Positions 1 through 9,294 of a stretch of 64,000 nucleotides of DNA are shown here, one piece after another. The stretch spans positions 62,001 to 126,000 of the forward strand of contig CALODP010000014.1 in NCBI GenBank assembly GCA_942492055.1, in the 5' to 3' direction. Under the pieces are notes generated by a model. It had not been told where the DNA came from, did no database searches, and worked only from the letters and a program-made list of their open reading frames with translations. Within the stretch, counting starts at the first letter, position 1; each line of letters opens with the position of its first letter. The translations under genes were made by a program, and so were the position numbers. Source of the DNA: CALODP01 sp942492055. Lineage in GTDB: Bacteria > Bacteroidota > Ignavibacteria > Ignavibacteriales > Melioribacteraceae.

Positions 1-1135
1 AGGTAAGGATAAAACCTATGATAACTCCGAGCATTCCCCCGACAACACTTATAAAGAGAGCTTCGTAAAGAAACTGAGAAAGAATATCTTTTTGTGTAGC
101 CCCTATTGCTCTTCTGATACCGATTTCGCGTGTTCGCTCCATTATATTGGCCAACATGATATTCATTATTCCTATTCCCCCGACCAAAAGGGAAATTCCG
201 GCAATTGCTCCCATTACGATATTGAAAATATTTTGGGTTTTTTGTTTTTGCTCCATCAGGAGTACAGGAATCGTAACTTTGTAATCTTTTATCCCGAAAT
301 GTTTCCTTTTCAAAATATTCTTAACAAGCAAAGCGTCTTCGTGCAGATTGGAATCGCTTTTTAGAGATACAATTATTTTATCAATAGATTTTCTGTCTAC
401 AACTTTAGCAGTATTATTTTCTTGTGTCGGATTAAAGAAAACAATATCGGAAGAACTATCTTTCGGCTTTGTTAAGTCTACTTTATATTTAAAAGTAGTT
501 AGCGGAAGATAGATCTTCGGTTCGGTTAATTGAGTTTTATTATCCGATAAGCTCTCGTTCTTTTTTCTGGAAACAATCCCGATTATTTCGAACCAGAGGT
601 CATTCACCTTTATGTAATCTCCGATAGGATTACGGAAAGGGGCTATCTTTTTCTTTAAACCATCACTTATAACACATACATTCGATTTATTTGTCAAATG
701 ATGTTCCTGAAGGAAGCGTCCTTCGAGCAAGTTTAGATTAAAGGCTTTTGCGTATGAGGGTGTTATTGAATGAACCTGAATAATTTCTCGAAAATTCTTA
801 TAATTTATCTGAATGTTATTGGAGCATTCGGGGGAGACGGTTTCAACATTTGGGTGTATCTTTTTTATGGACTCCACGTCGTTTACTGTAAGTCCCGGCG
901 AATAGGAGGCATTTTTCCCGTTAACTACTTCAGCATCGGTTCGCTCAATAATAATATTCTTGGTCCCCATCTTTTCCAATTGCTCCAGAGATTCCTGACG
1001 GGCTCCTTCACCGATGGAAAGCATCGCGATAACCGAGGCTACCCCAAAAACAATTCCGAGCATCGTAAGGAAAGTTCGAAGTTTATTGCCTCGCAAAGCA
1101 GCCAGACCTATTTTGAAATTTTCTATCTTTCTCAT
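1..1135 (-). CDS. MacB-like ABC transporter permease, C-terminus cut by window edge
   Basis: The frame is open from an ATG at 1135 to base 1, about 378 codons, so only the last few dozen residues are missing. It reads as a stand-alone MacB/FtsX permease without a fused ATPase. The first membrane segment lies at about residues 18-40, followed by a periplasmic domain, a second segment (around GISLLVGGIGIMNIML), the family signature ERTREIGIRRAIGAT, and a third segment at the edge. The start overlaps the stop of the adaptor gene upstream as ATGA, so the two are probably translationally coupled. A separate ATPase gene would be expected beyond the window. The likely role is efflux or lipoprotein/peptide export across the inner membrane with the adaptor; the substrate cannot be told. 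Confidence 0.85.
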   Translation of the reverse strand, partial: MRKIENFKIGLAALRGNKLRTFLTMLGIVFGVASVIAMLSIGEGARQESLEQLEKMGTKNIIIERTDAEVVNGKNASYSPGLTVNDVESIKKIHPNVETVSPECSNNIQINYKNFREIIQVHSITPSYAKAFNLNLLEGRFLQEHHLTNKSNVCVISDGLKKKIAPFRNPIGDYIKVNDLWFEIIGIVSRKKNESLSDNKTQLTEPKIYLPLTTFKYKVDLTKPKDSSSDIVFFNPTQENNTAKVVDRKSIDKIIVSLKSDSNLHEDALLVKNILKRKHFGIKDYKVTIPVLLMEQKQKTQNIFNIVMGAIAGISLLVGGIGIMNIMLANIMERTREIGIRRAIGATQKDILSQFLYEALFISVVGGMLGVIIGFILT

Positions 1136-2490
1136 AAAGAGGCTTCCGAAGTAGTGCTTGCGTTCGATTCATCGTTTTCTTCAAGAGAGTTTGGGTTAAT
1201 GAGAGCTACCAGATCACCATCTTCCAAACCGGATTTAATTTCAATAAAATCTTCCCCTTTTCGTCCTGTTACTACTTCTCGTTCTTCAAAGGAGTTACCA
1301 TCTTTTATATAAACAAATTTGTATTCATCGTTTTCCATTACTGCTTCAAGAGGGACGAAGAATACATTTGGTATTTCATCAATAATTATTCTATTTCGTG
1401 TGGAAAGTCCCGGTTTTAACATATCGGAGGAACCCTCAATATCAACCATAATATCGAATACCTTAACATTCATATTGTTTTGAGATTTGTTTTTCCCTAA
1501 ATGGGCGATATTGGTGATTTTCCCTATAAAGACAGTATCCTGGAATGCGTCCAGAATAACATCAACTTTTTGTCCGACCTTAGCAAGACTAACATTAACT
1601 TCATTAACGTAAGTAGTGCTCTGCATCTTTGTTAAATCGGGAAGTTTAAGAATTGGTTGCCCCGGCCATGGAGCGTCACCAATTTGAAATTTTCTATTAT
1701 TAGCCCAGTTTAATTCATATACAATTAATCCGGGAGAGGGGGCGGTAACTGTTAACAGATCAACATCTTCCTGAACCTTCTGAACTCTGTCTTGCTTTTG
1801 ACGTAGTTCTGTTTCAAGTTTAGCCAATTCGGTTTGACGGATAATCTTACTTGATTCTATCTGTTCTTTGGTTTTCTTAAAGCTTAACTCGCTTTTCCGG
1901 AAAGAGAGTTTATTCTTTTCTTGTGTAGTAGTTGCTTCAAATTTGGATCGCTCCAGTTCGAGTTTGGAGAGCTTTAAAGATAATTCGGCTTCTTCAAGAG
2001 TAGCTTCGTCCTGAGCGGTTTTAGATTTTTGTTCGGCTAAAAGTTTTTCCTTTTCCGAAATTTTAAGTTCTAATTCTTCTTTTGCATCTTTAAGAGTTTT
2101 TAAGGTTTCGGTCTGGTCGAATCTTAAAATAGTATCTCCCGGTTCAACAATAGTACCTTCCGGAATCAGATATGTTATTTTCATTTCTCTTCGGACACGT
2201 GGAGTAATAATCGGATATGATTTTTTTGCTCTGATCTCGCCACTTTCGGAAAGAGAAATAACGAAATTATCTTTCTTAACTTTATAAGTCGGGATTTCCC
2301 CGTTCGTAGGATTTGTACTTCCTAGAGAACCGATGAAAATGACAAATAAGAGAGCCAGAATAGAGAGAAGGATATATTTATTCTTCAGAAAGCCCGGCAA
2401 TTTGGAATTAACCAAAAGGTTATCGATTTTGTTAAATGATTGCTTCAAAGAATCAAAAAGGGAATCGGGAAATGATTTTTTAGAATTCAT
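1132..2490 (-). CDS. HlyD/MacA-type periplasmic adaptor protein
   Basis: The 452-residue protein has a cytosolic N-terminus, one membrane anchor at about residues 39-56, a lipoyl-like half motif near 75-125 (ending PGDTILRFDQTE), a long charged coiled coil at about 130-245, then the second lipoyl half and beta-barrel regions. This is the layout of membrane fusion proteins that link an inner-membrane ABC transporter to an outer-membrane channel. It precedes the MacB-like permease with a 4-base ATGA overlap. The N-terminal cytosolic stretch of nearly 40 residues is longer than in E. coli MacA. Family assignment is firm; substrate is unknown. Confidence 0.85.
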   Translation of the reverse strand: MNSKKSFPDSLFDSLKQSFNKIDNLLVNSKLPGFLKNKYILLSILALLFVIFIGSLGSTNPTNGEIPTYKVKKDNFVISLSESGEIRAKKSYPIITPRVRREMKITYLIPEGTIVEPGDTILRFDQTETLKTLKDAKEELELKISEKEKLLAEQKSKTAQDEATLEEAELSLKLSKLELERSKFEATTTQEKNKLSFRKSELSFKKTKEQIESSKIIRQTELAKLETELRQKQDRVQKVQEDVDLLTVTAPSPGLIVYELNWANNRKFQIGDAPWPGQPILKLPDLTKMQSTTYVNEVNVSLAKVGQKVDVILDAFQDTVFIGKITNIAHLGKNKSQNNMNVKVFDIMVDIEGSSDMLKPGLSTRNRIIIDEIPNVFFVPLEAVMENDEYKFVYIKDGNSFEEREVVTGRKGEDFIEIKSGLEDGDLVALINPNSLEENDESNASTTSEASL

Positions 2491-2623
2491 AGGGAATAAG
2501 TCTCTAAATGATAATTACAATAATATATAAGTGAGATAATAACTCAATTTTAACATGTTTATAATATTAAAAACTATTACGAATATAAAGAGTAATAATT
2601 CTCTCCGGTTGGGGGGATATTAA

Positions 2624-2655
2624 AATACCACTTTGCAAGAGAGCAAAGCGGTATT
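2624..2655 (-). terminator. Hairpin terminator after hslU
   Basis: A 12-base inverted repeat (AATACCACTTTG with CAAAGCGGTATT, one G-T pair, 8-base loop) lies just past the hslU stop. On the minus strand it is followed by TTTTAATAT, a weak T-rich tract. Confidence 0.6.
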
Positions 2656-2664
2656 ATGGAAAAA

Positions 2665-4011
2665 TTAGAGTATATATTTACTGAGATCTCTGTTTTTAAC
2701 AATTTTGTCCAATTTGTTGGAAACCATCTCAGCTGTTATTTCTATTTTATTTGCCGGAATTTTATCCGGTACTTCAAAGAGAATCTCTTCTAGGATTGTA
2801 GTTAAAATAGTATGGAGTCTTCTGGCTCCGATATTTTCAACTTCTTCGTTCACCAAGGCTGCTGTTCTCGCAATTTCTTTAATAGCCTCTTCCGAGAATC
2901 CGATTTTAACCCCTTCCGTTTCCAATAAGGCTTCGTATTGTTTCAACAACGCGTTTTGCGGAATTGTAAGGATCTTCACGAAATCTTCTTCGGTAAGGCT
3001 TTTAAGCTCAACGCGGATCGGGAAACGACCTTGAAGTTCAGGTATAAGATCCGATGGTTTGGAAACATGAAAAGCGCCTGAAGCGACAAATAGAATATGA
3101 TCGGATTTAACAACACCGTATTTTGTGTTTATCGAAGAACCTTCGACAATAGGAAGCATATCACGTTGTACCCCTTCACGAGATACATCCGGTCCGTGTT
3201 GTGACTTTCCACCTCCGGCTATTTTATCTATTTCATCAATAAAGACAATTCCCGAATCCTGAACTCTTTTGATAGCTTCTTTTTGGACAGCTTCCATATC
3301 GATAAGCTTTTGAGCTTCTTCTTGCGCGAGGAATCTTCTTGCGTCTTTGATGGCTGTTTTTCTTTTCTTCTTTTTCTTAGGAATCATTGTACTCATTATT
3401 TCCTGAAGATTGATTCCCATATCGTCCATTCCGGGGCCAAGAATTTGCATTCCTACCTGAGGAGAAGTAACGTCGAATTCGATCATTCTTTCGTCTAGTT
3501 CACCGTTTCGGAGTTTCTCTCGCATCCATTCTCGAGTCTTTTCATTTTGTAATGCTTCTTTGTCGGCATCCTCGTCACCGGTTTGAGGTTTTTGAACAGG
3601 AGGAATTAGAATGTCCAATATTCTGTCTTCGGCTATTCTTTCTGCCTTTTCCTGAACTTCCTCACTCTTTTCAGCTCGAACCATATTGACGGCTATTTCT
3701 GTCAGGTCGCGAATCATTGATTCTACATCTCTTCCCACATACCCGATTTCGGTAAACTTAGAGGCTTCAACTTTAATAAAGGGAGCTCCGGAAAGTTTGG
3801 CAAGTCTGCGTGCAATTTCTGTTTTACCCACACCGGTAGGCCCTATTAGGATAATATTGTTCGGCATAATTTCATCGCGAATGTTTTCATTCGCTTTCTG
3901 ACGTCTCCATCTGTTTCTCAAAGCTATAGCAACAGCCTTTTTGGCGTCATTTTGTCCGATAATATATTTATCTAATTCTTTTACTGTTTCTGTTGGGGTT
4001 AAATAATTCAT
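2665..4011 (-). CDS. hslU: HslU, ATPase subunit of the HslUV protease
   Basis: AAA+ unfoldase that feeds substrates to HslV in the cytoplasm. From the ATG at 4011 it starts MNYLTPTETVKELDKYIIGQ, as HslU proteins do. Walker A GPTGVGKT is at about residues 57-64, the intermediate (I) domain at roughly 100-230 with a lysine-rich stretch, Walker B is VFIDEID, and a sensor-2 region contains GARRLHTILT. The last residues, LSKYIL, match the C-terminal tail that docks into HslV. A longer TTG-started frame to 4038 exists but would overlap hslV; the ATG start leaves a 16-base gap and fits the family. It is last in the operon. Confidence 0.96.
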   Translation of the reverse strand: MNYLTPTETVKELDKYIIGQNDAKKAVAIALRNRWRRQKANENIRDEIMPNNIILIGPTGVGKTEIARRLAKLSGAPFIKVEASKFTEIGYVGRDVESMIRDLTEIAVNMVRAEKSEEVQEKAERIAEDRILDILIPPVQKPQTGDEDADKEALQNEKTREWMREKLRNGELDERMIEFDVTSPQVGMQILGPGMDDMGINLQEIMSTMIPKKKKKRKTAIKDARRFLAQEEAQKLIDMEAVQKEAIKRVQDSGIVFIDEIDKIAGGGKSQHGPDVSREGVQRDMLPIVEGSSINTKYGVVKSDHILFVASGAFHVSKPSDLIPELQGRFPIRVELKSLTEEDFVKILTIPQNALLKQYEALLETEGVKIGFSEEAIKEIARTAALVNEEVENIGARRLHTILTTILEEILFEVPDKIPANKIEITAEMVSNKLDKIVKNRDLSKYIL

Positions 4012-4027
4012 AGTAATATCCGGGAAA

Positions 4028-4570
4028 TTAATTCTCAATTTTCTCTACGTTAATATTGTCATTAGTATAGATACAAATATCAGCCGCTGTTTGAAGAGCT
4101 TCTTTTACAATCTCTTCTGCTGAAAGATCACTATATTTTTTTAGCATCTTAGCGGCAGCCAAAGCATACATTCCACCGGAACCGATTGCGACTATATCAT
4201 CATCCGGTTCGATAACATCACCTGTACCGGAAACAACAAAAGTTTTGTTTTCGGATACAACGGCTAGCATTGCTTCCAATTTTCTAAGATACTTATCTGT
4301 TCTCCAATCGGAAGCCAATTCAACAACAGCACGACTAACGTTTCCACGATAGGCTTCGAGTTTTTCCTCGAATCTATTTAAAAGAGCGAATGCGTCGGCA
4401 GCTCCGCCTGCAAATCCGACAAGAACTTTTCCTTTATATAGTTTTCTTATTTTCATCGATTTGTGTTTCATAACGGAATTGCCAAGAGTTACCTGACCGT
4501 CGCCACCTATAGCGGCAACGCCATTATGAATCACACCTAATATTGTAGTTGATCTTATTTTTCTTTTCAC
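4028..4570 (-). CDS. hslV: HslV, peptidase subunit of the HslUV protease
   Basis: Threonine peptidase of the proteasome-beta fold, 180 residues. The mature N-terminal threonine is expected at Thr8 (S-TTILGV), so a seven-residue leader is removed. The typical motifs GGDGQVTLGN, GFAGGAADAF and IGSGGMYALAAA are present. It forms a double hexameric ring capped by HslU, whose gene follows 16 bases downstream. The chaperone gene upstream ends 18 bases before this start, so the genes are probably co-transcribed. Assignment is certain from sequence and pairing. Confidence 0.97.
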   Translation of the reverse strand: MKRKIRSTTILGVIHNGVAAIGGDGQVTLGNSVMKHKSMKIRKLYKGKVLVGFAGGAADAFALLNRFEEKLEAYRGNVSRAVVELASDWRTDKYLRKLEAMLAVVSENKTFVVSGTGDVIEPDDDIVAIGSGGMYALAAAKMLKKYSDLSAEEIVKEALQTAADICIYTNDNINVEKIEN

Positions 4571-4588
4571 CTTTTTCTCCTTTTTCGA

Positions 4589-6430
4589 TTATGGTAATTC
4601 TTGTTGCTTTTGCCATTCTTCAACCCACTTAACAAAAGGAGGAGTAAGAGGAACAGCCAAAATGCGTCCGCCGAATCCCATGTAACGATAAACCAGCATA
4701 CTCAAATTCGTAACATTTGTTTTGTGTAATAAATTCTCATCAACCGAAAGGTTGTATTTATTAGCCAGTTCAATCGTTTTCTTCTTCATTATTTCGCTCA
4801 TTTTTTCACCGACCAATTGCTTTTTCAATTCATCCTTTAATTCATCGAAGGATTTCGGTGTTTCCTGAGTGTTTTTCTTTTTATCAATAACCTTAAAAAT
4901 AGAATATCCTTCTTCTACTTCAAGAGGTCCGTATATTTCACCGATTTTAAGATCACCGGCGATTCTGCCTATTTCTCCATGATCGGTAGTAGGGAAAAAG
5001 CCGAATTCACCATTGTTTTTCTTAACCCAGTCGCGCTTTGTGTATTTAATAGCTAAGTCGCGAAAGTCTTTCCCGGCATCTAATTCTTGAAATATTTTTT
5101 CCACAATTTCGAGGCTGTCGGTAAGTACTTCAACAATATTTACCTTGTCGGCAAGATCAATATTCCCTTTCTTTTCCTTATAGTAATTAAGTACCTCTTC
5201 GTCAGATATCTTAACTGTCTGAGCTAATTTCCCTTTGTAAAGCGTACCCATATAATTATCTCGCCACATGGAAATTTCTTTGGCTACCACGGGAGATTTA
5301 TCAAGTCCTCGTTTTTTTGCTTCACGCGACAATAATTCGTGCTCGATAAAAATCTTTAATCGGGAATTTAACTTCGCGGCAATTACGTTTATGTCGAGAG
5401 AGTTGGAGTAGAAACCTTCGTAAACAAAATGACGGAGAAACTCTTTAAGAGTTACCGGATTTTCTTGAAATTTCACAATAACCATATTTAGAGTATCTTT
5501 CCCTATTTCTTTTTCAATAGAATAATAATCCTCACTTTCGAGAGTAATTTTCTCTCCTAATTTAATCTCCTCTTTCTTTTGACGATCTATAAGAACTTTT
5601 GTTACACTTTCGGCAAAACACCAAAAAACTTTTCCGTCAGCTTCTACTTCTTTATTACGAAAGAAGTTTTGTGTGTAAGTATCGTAAGCTTTATTAGTGG
5701 CTCTTTCTTCTACTTTTTTGTGAATATTCTTTTCCATTGCCTTTACTTGATTGGCATTTGTAATTTTCACCGGAACCAAAGCTCGTACTTTAAAGATATA
5801 CCATCCGTTCGGAGCTTTAAGAGGTTCTGAAAAATCTCCCTCTTTTAATTTATATATTACATCCTCGGCATATTTTTCCATCTGACCGTATTGTACTACA
5901 TAAAGTGAATCTTGTATTGCCACTTCGGGGCGGGTAGCAAGTAGGGAATCGAACTTTGCCCCTGCTTTCAGAGCCGAGTATACATTATTAATATCGTTTT
6001 CTTCTTTCGAGAATATGAATGAGGTAAGAATATTTGTCGCGCTTCTTTGACGAGCTTCCTGGTATTCATAAGGGTTAATCTCTCTTTTTTCCTTAATCTC
6101 TTTGCTATAAAGCGCGTCTCTCATATATAATTGTTCAACATTCTTAAAGGTAAGAGTCATTATTTCCGAAGTATCCAGACCAACCTTCTCTGCTTCTAAA
6201 GCCCATAATTTTTCGGCAATAATAGAATAGAGCATCTCCATTTTAAGATAAGGTTCGCTATCCTTTATATGTCTTCCGACTTGAGGAGTGAGTTGATATC
6301 TCTCTTTGAAATCTTTTACGGTAATCTTTTTATTTCCGACTGTAGCCAATACCTGATCATCCATTGACTGGGCAAACAAACCAATCGCTGTAAGTAAGCC
6401 TAAAAGAATAGTTCCGACAAGTGTTCTCAT
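4589..6430 (-). CDS. Periplasmic SurA/PpiC-type peptidyl-prolyl isomerase and chaperone
   Basis: The 613-residue protein starts with a signal peptide (MRTLVGTILLGLLTAIGLFAQ). Two parvulin-like (PpiC) domains are visible, at roughly residues 130-225 and 400-510; the second contains GEFGFFPTTDHGEIG and the ending GYSIFKVIDKK typical of the family. A SurA-like N-terminal region precedes them. Such proteins help outer-membrane proteins fold and reach the Bam complex. It sits between a membrane methyltransferase-like gene (15-base gap) and hslV (18-base gap), linking periplasmic and cytoplasmic protein quality control in one transcription unit. Whether either domain is an active isomerase cannot be judged here. 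Confidence 0.88.
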   Translation of the reverse strand: MRTLVGTILLGLLTAIGLFAQSMDDQVLATVGNKKITVKDFKERYQLTPQVGRHIKDSEPYLKMEMLYSIIAEKLWALEAEKVGLDTSEIMTLTFKNVEQLYMRDALYSKEIKEKREINPYEYQEARQRSATNILTSFIFSKEENDINNVYSALKAGAKFDSLLATRPEVAIQDSLYVVQYGQMEKYAEDVIYKLKEGDFSEPLKAPNGWYIFKVRALVPVKITNANQVKAMEKNIHKKVEERATNKAYDTYTQNFFRNKEVEADGKVFWCFAESVTKVLIDRQKKEEIKLGEKITLESEDYYSIEKEIGKDTLNMVIVKFQENPVTLKEFLRHFVYEGFYSNSLDINVIAAKLNSRLKIFIEHELLSREAKKRGLDKSPVVAKEISMWRDNYMGTLYKGKLAQTVKISDEEVLNYYKEKKGNIDLADKVNIVEVLTDSLEIVEKIFQELDAGKDFRDLAIKYTKRDWVKKNNGEFGFFPTTDHGEIGRIAGDLKIGEIYGPLEVEEGYSIFKVIDKKKNTQETPKSFDELKDELKKQLVGEKMSEIMKKKTIELANKYNLSVDENLLHKTNVTNLSMLVYRYMGFGGRILAVPLTPPFVKWVEEWQKQQELP

Positions 6431-6445
6431 AATTTCCCGATTTCG

Positions 6446-7054
6446 TTATTGTTCTTTTTTTATTGATAATAATGCTGATACTCTATTTTTATATTCCAGA
6501 TATCTTACACCGAATTTATAAAGAAGTTTCCTTTCCTCCAGCTTTGCTCCGATAATAAAATAGGAGATAACACAGAGGAACCATACAAAATAACTCAAAT
6601 CCATTGTAGGTCGTAAAGTTAAGAATAATGTTATTAAAATATAGAGTGGATTGCGTGATTTCTTAAACGGGCCGGAGATAATAAATTCATTCGATTCTTC
6701 TATTGAGGTTCTCTTAACATAAGATATTATTTGAGAAATCCCCAAGAATTCAAGTAGGTTTATATGCTTGAGAGTAAGAATAAGACCAAACAAAGGGAAT
6801 ATCTGAAGAGAAATAATGATTAGGTCGTAAGGATTGGGAAGATCATACAAAACAATATCGGGGGAAGGGGAGAGTTTGAGAATAAACAATAAAGAAATGA
6901 GAGAAACGGAATTGTAGAATAGCCTGTAAAAGGCAAATTTGCTTCCCAGTTTACTCTTAAGTCGATATTTAACCGAAGAAGAGGCTAGTATGGAATGCAA
7001 CAAAGCAAAGAGAGTAAATAAAACTACAATTCCGATTACATCAAAAAAAATCAT
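6446..7054 (-). CDS. Isoprenylcysteine methyltransferase/NnrU-like membrane protein
   Basis: The 202-residue integral membrane protein has about five hydrophobic segments. The C-terminal half carries GPFKKSRNPLY, a hydrophobic hairpin, and EERKLLYKFGVRYLEYKNRV, the pattern of the ICMT/phospholipid-methyltransferase (PEMT/NnrU-like) fold, where these residues bind S-adenosylmethionine. Its substrate is unknown; bacterial members are poorly characterised. Its start overlaps the rpoN stop by four bases (ATGA), indicating coupled translation. Confidence 0.7.
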   Translation of the reverse strand: MIFFDVIGIVVLFTLFALLHSILASSSVKYRLKSKLGSKFAFYRLFYNSVSLISLLFILKLSPSPDIVLYDLPNPYDLIIISLQIFPLFGLILTLKHINLLEFLGISQIISYVKRTSIEESNEFIISGPFKKSRNPLYILITLFLTLRPTMDLSYFVWFLCVISYFIIGAKLEERKLLYKFGVRYLEYKNRVSALLSIKKEQ

Positions 7055-8523
7055 AATTCCTTTCTGAGACGCGCTACAGGAATTCTCAGTTGTTCTCTGT
7101 ATTTTGCCACGGTTCTTCTTGCAATATTAATTCCTTTCTCTTTAAGAAGAGCAGCAATTTTATCATCGCTATAGGGAGATTTTTTCGACTCGTTTTCGCA
7201 AATCTCTTTTATCAACTCTTTGATATGTTTATTCGAAATTTCGCTTCCCGATGATGTTGATAATCCTTCACTGAAGAAATATTTCAATTCGTGAATTCCT
7301 ACCGGACTCTGAACATATTTCCCGTTAACCACTCTACTAATAGTGGAAATATCCATCTGAATTTCTTCGGCAATATCTTTATAAATCATCGGTTTGAGAG
7401 CACGAGCCCCGAACTCGAAAAATTCATACTGTTTTTCAAGAATAGCCTGCATAATTTTCATCAAAGTATGACGGCGTTGTTGAATTGACGCAATGAACCA
7501 TTTGGCCGATTCGAATTTTTCACGCAAAAATTTATGAGTTTCTTTATCTCTTACGGAAAGCTTTCTTTTTCTCTTATTCGAATTAAGCATCTCCAAATAT
7601 GTTTTACTGATTGTAATCGATGGAACGCTTCTGTCATTAAGAGTAACTATATAGTTATCATCCTGTTTTTCAATCAAAAAGTCGGGAGTAATTTGATTGG
7701 CTTCTTCAAGCTCAATACTTCCTTCCCCCGGTTTTGGGTTCAAGCGATGTATCAAATCAACGGTGGCTTTCAGAGTCTCACGGCTCAGATTCAAACTTTT
7801 CTCAATAGAGTCGTATCGTTTATTAACAAAATCTTCGTAATGCTTTGAAAGAATTTCATCTGCTATGTAAGAATAGTAAGGATCGAAAGAGAGATTTCTT
7901 ATTTGAATAATCAAACATTCTCGCAGATCTTTTGCCGCAATCCCAACCGGATCGAAAGTTTGAATTTTCGCAAGTACTTTATATGCCTGATCCTGAGATA
8001 AAGTAATGTGGTCGAACATTTCCATTTCTTCAATGACTTTGGATAAGTCCTGAGTGAAATATCCGTCGCCGGTTAAGCTTTGGATTATTATTTCTCCGAG
8101 TATCATCTCTTCTTCGGTAAAATCCTGCAAATGCAATTGTTCGAAAAGATGATCTTTCATGGAAATTCTTTGAGGAGCTAATGGCTGAATTTTGTCATCG
8201 TCATCGGGACTACGATTAATTCTATCCGAATCGATATCTCCTTCGTTCATATAATCTTCCGCATCAAATTCATCTTCGGAGCTTTGAATATCGTCGGCTG
8301 ATTCAAAATCATCATCGGATGAAGACTCCGGTGTAACCTCGTCTTGATCTTGGGTCATCTCCATATCTTCAAGCAGACCTTCTTCCAAAATAGGATTAAG
8401 TTCTAGCTCAGTTTTTATGCGTTGTTCCAAAGCCAACGTATTAAGCTGAAGCAGTTTCTGATATTGAATCTGTTGCGGCGATAATTTCTGCTGCTGCGAT
8501 AGTCTTTGATGTAAGGATAACAT
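7051..8523 (-). CDS. rpoN: RNA polymerase sigma-54 factor
   Basis: The 490-residue protein has the three sigma-54 parts. There is a glutamine- and leucine-rich activator-interacting region (residues 1-50, QQQKLSPQQIQYQKLLQLN), a very acidic linker at about 60-120, a core-binding region at about 125-300, and a DNA-binding region. The last holds a helix-turn-helix (DIAEEIQMDISTISRVVNGK) and the RpoN box ARRTVAKYRE near the C-terminus. It directs RNA polymerase to -24/-12 promoters and needs an AAA+ activator; none is encoded in this window. It starts two bases after the DUF3109 gene and overlaps the next gene by four. Confidence 0.97.
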   Translation of the reverse strand: MLSLHQRLSQQQKLSPQQIQYQKLLQLNTLALEQRIKTELELNPILEEGLLEDMEMTQDQDEVTPESSSDDDFESADDIQSSEDEFDAEDYMNEGDIDSDRINRSPDDDDKIQPLAPQRISMKDHLFEQLHLQDFTEEEMILGEIIIQSLTGDGYFTQDLSKVIEEMEMFDHITLSQDQAYKVLAKIQTFDPVGIAAKDLRECLIIQIRNLSFDPYYSYIADEILSKHYEDFVNKRYDSIEKSLNLSRETLKATVDLIHRLNPKPGEGSIELEEANQITPDFLIEKQDDNYIVTLNDRSVPSITISKTYLEMLNSNKRKRKLSVRDKETHKFLREKFESAKWFIASIQQRRHTLMKIMQAILEKQYEFFEFGARALKPMIYKDIAEEIQMDISTISRVVNGKYVQSPVGIHELKYFFSEGLSTSSGSEISNKHIKELIKEICENESKKSPYSDDKIAALLKEKGINIARRTVAKYREQLRIPVARLRKEL

Positions 8524-8525
8524 AA

Positions 8526-9092
8526 TTATTTACCAAGCTCTTTTTCTACTTTATCATACCATTCTTCTCCGAAAAACCTGATCAGAGAATCTTTACAAAA
8601 ATCTATTACTTTTAGTCCTGTTTCTTCTCCAAGTTTCAAAGCGTCCGAACATTGATCGTATTCTTCGTAGCGTAGAACCGGTCCCCCGAAATCAGTAATT
8701 CGGATAGGGAACAAATGACAAGAAATTGGTTTACGGAATTTGACCTTTCCATCGAAATAAGCTTTTTCAATTGCGCATTTGGCAACATCCCCATCGTAAT
8801 AAGCGAAAACACATTCTCGTTTATTAATACTCGTGGTCATGAGTTGCTCTTCTTTCTCTTCCCAGAAGCCAATTTTCTCTATTTCTTCAATATTCTCTTG
8901 CGGAAGATATTCTTTAATAATATCGTAATCCCGCTCGATTTTCTTGATTTCCGCTTCCGAAATAAGAGCGCCGTAATCACTTTCCATTGTGCAACAAGCA
9001 CCTTTACATTTGGAAAGATCACATGTAAACTTAGTTTCTAACACACCCTGAGTAATGAGTATATCATCGATATCTAAAAATCTCGTATTCAT
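8526..9092 (-). CDS. DUF3109 family cysteine-cluster protein
   Basis: The 188-residue protein matches the DUF3109 family, common in Bacteroidetes and Chlorobi, of unknown function. Visible features are the N-terminal CDLSKCKGACC cluster, a middle REC...CAIEKA segment, and PISCHLFPIRI followed by further cysteines (DQCSDAL, DFCKDS). The spacing suggests bound metal or an iron-sulfur cluster, resembling YkgJ-type proteins; this is inference. It heads the rpoN-hslU gene run, with AAAAGG ahead of its ATG. Confidence 0.8.
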   Translation of the reverse strand: MNTRFLDIDDILITQGVLETKFTCDLSKCKGACCTMESDYGALISEAEIKKIERDYDIIKEYLPQENIEEIEKIGFWEEKEEQLMTTSINKRECVFAYYDGDVAKCAIEKAYFDGKVKFRKPISCHLFPIRITDFGGPVLRYEEYDQCSDALKLGEETGLKVIDFCKDSLIRFFGEEWYDKVEKELGK

Positions 9093-9294
9093 AGTACCTT
9101 TTGGAATAATTTTTGTTAAGATACTGATTTTAAGGAATATTGAAAAGCCTTTTGGAAGAAAATCCCCTTTTTTTTCGGTTTATGTGATGTAGGGAATAAC
9201 ATGTTGTAATATCTAATCCTATCATTTATTAAATTAGCCGATCATTTTTCTGGAATTTAATAATACTAAGATTTAATCTACAAAGGGGTATGTG

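Noticed and set aside
770..1312. 180-residue plus-strand frame
   Set aside because: It lies antisense to the MacA/MacB-type genes, which have firm family motifs; it is a shadow frame.
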